NCBI GenBank assembly: GCA_012934845.2
Contig: WNNJ02003378.1
Location: forward strand, 99,831-163,830
Length of the DNA: 64,000 bases
Reading direction: 5' to 3'
DNA from: Pomphorhynchus laevis
Lineage: Eukaryota; Acanthocephala; Palaeacanthocephala; Echinorhynchida; Pomphorhynchidae
Numbering within the stretch: the first letter of the stretch is position 1; each line of letters begins with the position of its first letter. A model generated the notes under the pieces. It saw nothing but the letters and a program-made list of their open reading frames with translations. It searched no databases and had not been told where the DNA came from. A program made the translations under genes and the position numbers. Below are positions 59,058 to 64,000 of this stretch, piece after piece.

Positions 59058-61544
59058 CCATATAACTGCATCAGAATTTATTTTCGATTTTATGTGCGCG
59101 CGTCTATTTGTCAACCTGTCTTGTAGTCCTCTGCCTGTCTCCCCCACATATTGTGCCTTACATTGTGTGCAATTTGCTACATGTATTGATCCTTGATGTG
59201 TGCAGTCATCAAGGGATCAATAATCATATATGATAATCATCTGGAGACCAATATTCATATATATATAAGTAGTGCGAAAAATCGCTTGAAACTGTGGTCC
59301 AGGAGCCAAAACTGACTACGATTGATTTTAAATCCATATGTGCCTCTAAATAACTAGACTTCGATCATCAGCTCCATCAGTCTTATGTATCACTCCGAGA
59401 GGTTCCTAACTACCCAGCAGTCATTGTCAGTCGGATGAAGCGGTTAGGGTACGTTTCGACTGCTTTTGTGATAACTATAAAGACACCAGCAATTCCTCAC
59501 GATGCTAAACGAAACTCAGGTGCAGAAAGCGTTTTTGCTGGCTTGTTGCGTGTGTGGACCTTCTAGTTATTCTTTATATAAGGCACAAATGCGTATCCGT
59601 TGATTACGAGGGCACTGAATTTCTCACAGGATTCCAAAAAAAGCGTCATGTTATAAATTGTTATTACGAAAAATCGCTAAAAACTGTGGTCCAGTTGGCT
59701 ACAATTGATTTTTAATCCATATTTGATTCTAGATAATTGGACGTCGATCATCAGCTCCATCAGTCTAATATATACTATTAGTAAACACTGGCAAAACGTT
59801 AAATAAAAAGGTTTTGTATCTGCGTGCTGCTGTGTTACTAAACCTATATATCAATTGCTATTTACAATTTATAATTAAACTGTAACGTGAAAAATACTAT
59901 TTTAAGAAGTATATTTATTTAGCTTATAAATTGTATATCGAGGCTTTCCAGTTTTGCGGAGAAATACCGGTGTTTGTCCACTCTCGGTTATACACATATG
60001 CAGTAAGTAATCACACTTGAAATCATTAGATCTAGTTGCCATTTGTTTCTTTCTCAAAACATTTTTTATTCTATCACTACTTGCGAATCTATAATATAAC
60101 TGATTGAACATCTATATTCACAGAAACACCATATACGGCAGCTACAAGAGATATATGTTCAAAGTTTGTATACGCATTGATATTATACTAAGCGTTTGTA
60201 ACACAAATTAGGTCAGCAATATCCAATTCCTATGATTTCGATCCCAGCAGTTTGCAGATTCTAGAAATCAACAGTTTCAAATTTTATTTAAGATTTACAA
60301 GAAACTTTTATTACTATTACCATTTGTTGGTACTAACATACGTAGTAGTTTAATTGACGGTAAAATCTGGGTTTTTTACTTGTGAAAAACTCCGATCCAA
60401 TAAATTATATAAGTTGCCACGAATTTGCATTTAAATCTAATTTTGTAATACAAGCCATTACTTAAATATTATAATACAAGCCAATGCTGATATACTTACA
60501 ACGTTTTTTTTCAATAGTGCTATCGTCGCAAGACAGATTCATATTTTTTTATCGTAATTAAGATTAACATATAATACTCCCAGTACTTAAACATTAATAG
60601 AGGTAGTAAATACTGTCATGATGATAGGTGATTGTGTTCCAACATTTACATTGAATGCCCATGACAAATGGTGGTTATAATTTTCTACCATGTAATTTGA
60701 TGTCGTGGACGTAGTCAGTGAGTCAGATTACTGTAGGTGTCGCAATCCTTACTGGCATATCAAAGCTAATTTTTAGATAGCCCGACACGTTCTGCTCCAA
60801 GTTTTGAGTTCTGAGCTCCCAACCTTGTTTTAAAGGCTTATATCGGCCAGACTAAGAAGGAACTTCATTTAGGATTTAAAAAAAGGTTCCTATAATGAAA
60901 CATTATTTCGGGATAAGAATTACTTTTGATAGTTGATTATGTATGAATCGCACGTGATCAGTAGAATTCATAGTTGAGAGGAACCACTAAAAATTATGTT
61001 TGATTTTCGCTTGATTAAAAATGTGTTAAATGTTAGAAGATTACTTTTCTGTGCTGATATCCGTAATTTTGAAAATTTTATTATATCGATGTTCAATAAA
61101 GAAAGCCCACAAAAATCAAAGTTGCTTAAATATTTGAATTCTTCCAGATAAAAATACATTTGATGAAAGATCTTGCTTTTATATTTATATTTTAAATATT
61201 ATAGTTAAATATTTACAATACATTATCTATTTAAATTGGTAGACCAGCTCAGCCAACAACTGTCGGTAAACGCGCCTGTATGTGGTTGCAAGATCTTGTT
61301 ATGGACATGCACAATTTTATTCGTGTAAAGGAATCACTTCGATTCTTGGGCGTCAAAGGAACAACCGGAACACAAGCGTCATTTCTTCGCCTGTTTAACG
61401 GTGACGATGAAAAGGTAACACTTTTTATAGCTTAACCAATTGGTCTGACTATTTAATTATCACTTACATTGTCAAATTACTATCTACATTATTATAGGTC
61501 GAGCAGTTGGACTATATGGTAGCCAAACGAGCTGGTTTCGACAA
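53816..61544 (+). CDS. ADSL: Adenylosuccinate lyase, exons 1-6 (N-terminal half)
   Basis: Purine-synthesis enzyme of the fumarase/aspartase superfamily, cytosolic. It splits SAICAR to AICAR and adenylosuccinate to AMP, releasing fumarate; the active form is a tetramer. Exons: 53816-54010, 55731-55934, 56072-56116, 59923-60002, 61243-61414, 61498-61544, all with AG/GT borders. Junctions keep frame: phase 0 after exons 1, 2, 3 and 5, and two bases carried over after exons 4 and 6. Residue matches to the animal enzyme are gap-free by eye: [41 protein letters not shown] (conserved His); [39 protein letters not shown] (catalytic-acid His in the THxQ motif); [36 protein letters not shown]. About 248 of ~480 residues are covered. 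The flexible-loop signature SSAMPYKRNP and the rest of the gene are not in view. Exon 4 was placed by homology in a 5.1-kb TE-filled interval. No stop or frame break was found, so the gene looks functional. Confidence 0.93.
54300..55140 (-). mobile_element. Penelope-like element fragment in ADSL intron 1
   Basis: Minus strand: the region from ~55130 to 54660 matches the element at 8640-9166 ([20 protein letters not shown] near 54800, and the start of the same C-terminal block), followed by the same 3' tail (54655-54540) with TTGTATTAGAATATG. A second, shorter copy of the last coding part lies at 54300-54450 in the same orientation. 5'-truncated fossil with several breaks. Confidence 0.75.
55270..55560. 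repeat. Repeat-like island in ADSL intron 1
   Basis: GC-richer than the rest of the intron. It holds an inverted pair, TGACATTGTGAATTA / TAATTCACAATGTTACA (55367-55410), and a two-unit direct repeat, GTGCTAAAGTGGTCG.CAAG, at ~55481 and ~55511 (period 30). Probably an unrecognised dispersed repeat; no coding frame. Confidence 0.45.
56640..57640 (-). mobile_element. LINE reverse-transcriptase fragment in ADSL intron 3
   Basis: Minus strand: [20 protein letters not shown] (~57460-57400), [20 protein letters not shown] (~57355-57300, palm A), [18 protein letters not shown] (~57060), then YTYLGVAV and a C-terminal open stretch at 56811-56626. Same family style as the interrupted LINE at 32.9-34.5 kb. 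Heavily broken. Confidence 0.65.
57649..57877. repeat. 229-bp near-perfect palindrome
   Basis: Two ~114-bp arms meet at ~57762/57763 with almost no spacer and only about two differences. The left arm contains GGTATAAACAAGATTAAAAA and TATCTTGGATTTAAAAAATA; the right arm is its reverse complement. It lies at the 5' edge of the minus-strand LINE fragment. Near identity of the arms in old AT-rich intron DNA implies a recent origin or arm-to-arm conversion. Confidence 0.9.
57985..58220 (+). mobile_element. LINE with restriction-like endonuclease, C-terminal fragment
   Basis: One frame, with a single stop, reads [19 protein letters not shown], then [40 protein letters not shown] and [10 protein letters not shown]. 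It aligns with 28450-28670 (FEYHESRKRVKYDERI, ERGIFVPAIFTCSGVIGPNV, CMCRLKR). It is the fourth piece of this family in the window. Confidence 0.65.
58733..58765 (-). ncRNA. Hammerhead-like motif in a Penelope-like 3' tail
   Basis: Minus strand TTGAAGA A GCC GCAA GGC GAAAC GTA: a 3-bp stem II (GCC/GGC) closed by a GCAA tetraloop, then GAAA and a GUA triplet. Minimal type I hammerheads are known in Penelope-like elements. Here the first core base is U instead of C, and stem III is not convincing, so it is probably inactive. Confidence 0.4.
58987..59055. repeat. (AT)n microsatellite, ~34 units
   Basis: Uninterrupted AT dinucleotides, lying within the endonuclease region of a Penelope-like fragment. 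Confidence 0.97.
59273..59770. repeat. Direct repeat pair (~110 bp) flanking a ~280-bp unique segment
   Basis: 59276-59384 and 59668-59770 share CGAAAAATCGCT, AAACTGTGGTCCAG, GATTGATTTT, AATCCATAT and CGATCATCAGCTCCATCAGT. The spacing (392 bp) and GC-richer centre resemble a short element with terminal direct repeats, or 1.3 units of a tandem array. On the minus strand each repeat contains GGAGCTGATGATCGA and the centre contains GTCGAAACGTACC. Confidence 0.7.
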
Positions 61545-62527
61545 GTAATATATATATTAGTTGATTGTTTGAGTCATATCTGTATTAATCTAAATTAATT
61601 TAAAATTATTTATGCAACTATATATGTATTAATCCGGATTTGTTAGGTGAAATGGGTAGAACTCTTGCCTCATTTTAATTTAATTGCCTTTAGTTGAGCA
61701 TTCATCCCGACTAAATCTTTATTAAGATGAGAAAAATATATTTGTAATCAAGGTTAGCGAATATAAATTGTGCAGGATTTATACATTTAAACTAGATACT
61801 AGTAACGACGAGTAGTTTAAAAATTTCAAGACAACTGCATTACATCAAACGAAGTGAATACTTCAACTCCATATATGCGTTTTGATGTTATATTTTATTG
61901 CGTACACATGTTAAGTGTCCACTGACGATTATACACATTGCAGAGATACAGAAAAAACATGTATTGAAATCACTGCGTTATTGATTAATAAACAATAACA
62001 TTAAAATTCATTGACTTAATTAGTTAAAATGTTCAAGAAGTTTCTATTGAGAATATTCATTGCTAGGTATAAAATTTTGTGATAAAATTAAGTTTCCGCA
62101 TTTTTTAAAATGCGTAGAGGCGTAATATTTCAAGCTTAACTTGATATAAAACAACCTAATAACTACGTTTTTCATTTGGCTGTGGTTAGTTTTACAGTTA
62201 GCTAAATCTCGCCAAATTCCAACTTACAAATTGCATATTCTCTCGCGGCAAACGCAATTCTATGTCCCTTGAATTATTAAAGTTCACAATCGATATTTCA
62301 ACGCCGTTGATTGCAGTGAATAAGTGAGCAGCATTAAGATGATCATCGCGATGATGTAAAATAAAAATATTTGATATCGTTTATACAATAAAAATTTTAA
62401 AAAATATTTTTGAACATTTTTTATATCAGTGTTCAATAAAGACATGCCGACAAAATTCTAGTTGCTAAAATATTCGAATTCTTCCAGATAAAAATACATT
62501 TGATGAAAGATCTTATTTTAATATTTA
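61085..62527 (+). repeat. Direct repeats on both sides of ADSL exons 5-6
   Basis: 61085-61195 and 62425-62527 share TGTTCAATAAAGA, GAATTCTTCCAGATAAAAAT and ACATTTGATGAAAGATCTT with few differences. The ~1.24 kb between them holds exons 5 and 6. The repeat family is unknown. Confidence 0.75.
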
Positions 62528-63688
62528 TCAACAATATTCGATTCATGCAAAATGATCTGCCGTTATTTTAGAAACTTATCGAATACGTCTATTAATACAA
62601 ATTATTAGTGTATATTTGTTAAAGATAAAAATTTGAAACTTCTTTAATACCAGCAAGTATAGATACTAGCAAGTATTTGTTTTCTACTGAAAACAAACTA
62701 AAAATTTTGTTCGAAGCAGAATTAATCACTAGGTATGGTAAGCAACAATTACTGAGCATTAACCATATCTGTATTCGTAGATGTTCTTAACTTATCTTGT
62801 CTTAAATATGATTTTATTAAAAAGTTATAACTACATGATATACGCCTCTACAAATTTTTCAGCAAGTATATCAATCATAATCAATCGGAGATTCGTATTT
62901 CATATGTTTATTCTCGCAAACATTTGCATAAATTTTTGGATTACTTAAATTCCATTAAATAATATACAATGAGTCAAATTACTTGGTGTTTACAGCAATT
63001 AAAAATTGTGTTGTATACCTTATATAATACGAAAGTTAACCTTGTACAAACACGTTCTTAGCAATATATTTGTTTTGAATACATTCCACGTTTTTTTATT
63101 TTGTAAAGCACCAACGAAATACGATATAAATTGTTTATTTTTGAGATTTCGCTACCTTATATCTACCTGCAACCGTTTCGCTACCTGCAACCGTTATCTG
63201 AAGAATGTTTTGTCACCAAAATGTTTTTCCAACGCAACAAATCAAAACTATGATTTTTATTTTTATTTCAGAATTATTGATTCATCAAATAAATTATATT
63301 GATAATATTTAAGTCATCAATTTCCTTGAATTTAGTATATGTTAATTTATATGAACAAAAGAAAATCAAATTAAAGACCAAATGATTATTCAATATTTCA
63401 GTGGCAACTACCATCATCATTAGGAAATAAAATTGTTACAGTTTTGGACATTAAAATAACCTAAAAAAAGTATCAATGTGTTGTGCCTCGCTAAATTGAT
63501 AAAAAAAAATACAAAACAAAAGAAAGCGATCAAACAGTAAAATATCACAAAATAAAGCAAAACAAAACATTAACATTATCACCCATAAGAACAAAAACAA
63601 AATAATACAATAAAACACAAAACTATAGTAATTAGATAATAAAATTGACCATAAAATTTAACAATTCTAGATATTGTTTAACATAAAA
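61545..63688. other. ADSL intron 6 (partial), AT-rich
   Basis: After the GT donor at 61545, no exon continuing the lyase (expected near ITGQTY) could be recognised up to the window end. The interval is AT-rich and, apart from the direct repeat at 62425, featureless. Confidence 0.45.
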
Positions 63689-64000
63689 TCTAGAATGCAA
63701 ACGAACTAAAACACAAAAAATAAAATAAAGATCTTGGATATTACTATGCATTGTAAAAAAACAAAACGACTGATTATATTTTAATTTAAGATTATAGTCC
63801 GGTTTATTATTAGCCATTGAGTTAGACTCACGAGCTGAAAGGCTTCTTCTATTATACGTGTTAAATAATTGCTTTCGTAAGACAACACAGGACTATAATC
63901 TTAAATTAAAATATAATTAGTCGTTTTGTTTTTTACAATGTATAGTAATATCCGAGATGTTTATTTTATTTTTGGTGCTTTAGTCCGTTTATATTCTAGA
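63689..64000. repeat. Long inverted-repeat element cut by the window end
   Basis: The left arm 63689-~63801 (starts TCTAGAATGCAAACG, ends AATTTAAGATTATAGTCC) matches the reverse complement of ~63889-64000 (which ends ATATTCTAGA) with about 10% differences. The loop is ~87 bp. No coding frame. It is the form of a short inverted-repeat transposon or foldback element. The right edge falls at or beyond base 64,000. Confidence 0.85.

Larger units (their letters stand above)
58700..59230 (-). mobile_element. Penelope-like element with GIY-YIG endonuclease, 3' fragment
   Basis: Minus strand: [20 protein letters not shown] then [20 protein letters not shown] (59210-59090) is the Cys-bearing start and GIY-YIG-type core of a Penelope-like endonuclease. 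After a (TA)n run comes [29 protein letters not shown] and LQPGINVD (58980-58860), its C-terminal half. The domain is thus interrupted by the microsatellite. It differs from the endonuclease-lacking Penelope-like family at 8-9 kb and 54-55 kb, so two lineages are present. A hammerhead-like motif follows at 58765-58733. Fossil. Confidence 0.75.

Noticed and set aside
61498-61550. TAA after GACAAG as the end of a truncated ADSL protein
   Set aside because: A GT donor follows GACAA in the right place, and the family continues far beyond this residue; read-through into the intron explains the stop.
63250-63302. TTTATTTCAG followed by AATTATTGATTCA as ADSL exon 7
   Set aside because: The acceptor and phase would fit, but the encoded residues do not match the expected ITGQTY region and run into a stop within ten codons.
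1-64000. CRISPR arrays, bacterial operons, ribosomal RNA or intact tRNA genes
   Set aside because: None seen. The two tRNA-like heads (11.2 and 33.2 kb) belong to SINE-like elements, and spliced genes with animal-type retroelements indicate a nuclear animal genome.

Overview
The window reads as AT-rich nuclear DNA of an animal. The one clear conserved gene has GT-AG introns and its product is closest in pattern to metazoan adenylosuccinate lyase. The mix of CR1-like LINEs, Ty3/Gypsy, Penelope-like elements and tRNA-headed SINEs with ribozyme-like motifs recalls lophotrochozoans, flatworms in particular, but the species cannot be fixed from sequence alone. Most of the 64 kb is old mobile-element debris, often nested, set in featureless AT-rich DNA.

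Layout. 1-1.8 kb: CR1/Jockey-group LINE cut by the window edge. 3.4-3.9 kb: a small hAT-type element with 8-bp target duplications. 4.55-4.98 kb: an unidentified GC-richer island of short stem-loops. 5.4-7.1 kb (-): an intact intronless 569-codon gene that I match, by remembered motifs, to an uncharacterised six-hairpin-glycosidase-like family. 7.8-9.6 kb: two Penelope-like fragments in opposite orientation, bracketed by inverted copies of a ~200-bp AT-rich repeat that recurs five times in the window. 11.0-11.4 kb (-): a SINE-like unit with A and B boxes and a permuted hammerhead-ribozyme-like core, partly tandem. 12.5-18.8 kb: two copies of one R1/I-like LINE, tail to tail. 18.9-22.6 kb: a fairly well kept Ty3/Gypsy fossil. 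22.7-26.2 kb: a CR1-like LINE. 26.3-28.8 kb: pieces of a LINE whose C-terminus looks like a zinc knuckle plus restriction-like endonuclease; more pieces lie at 43.4 and 58.0 kb. 32-38.9 kb: nested LINE pieces, including a complete 163-bp SINE with perfect target duplications and two L2-like copies. 39-42.6 kb (-): a decayed Ty3/Gypsy fossil. 44-46.1 kb (-): the longest L2-like copy. 46.8-49.1 kb (-): a CR1-like LINE with an ORF1 remnant. 49.1-52.0 kb: a 2.9-kb minisatellite with an 18-bp unit.

The host gene of note is adenylosuccinate lyase (ADSL, + strand). Six exons between 53,816 and 61,544 give about the first 248 residues with intact frame and both conserved histidines of the N-terminal half. 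Its introns hold Penelope-like and LINE fragments, a 229-bp near-perfect palindrome and a TA microsatellite. The 3' half of the gene lies beyond the window or in exons I could not recognise. The window closes inside a long inverted repeat (63,689-64,000).

The elements depend on one another in the usual way. SINE-like and short inverted-repeat elements have no proteins of their own and would use LINE, Penelope-like or transposase machinery. Only the ADSL gene and the 569-codon gene look like functional host coding sequence.
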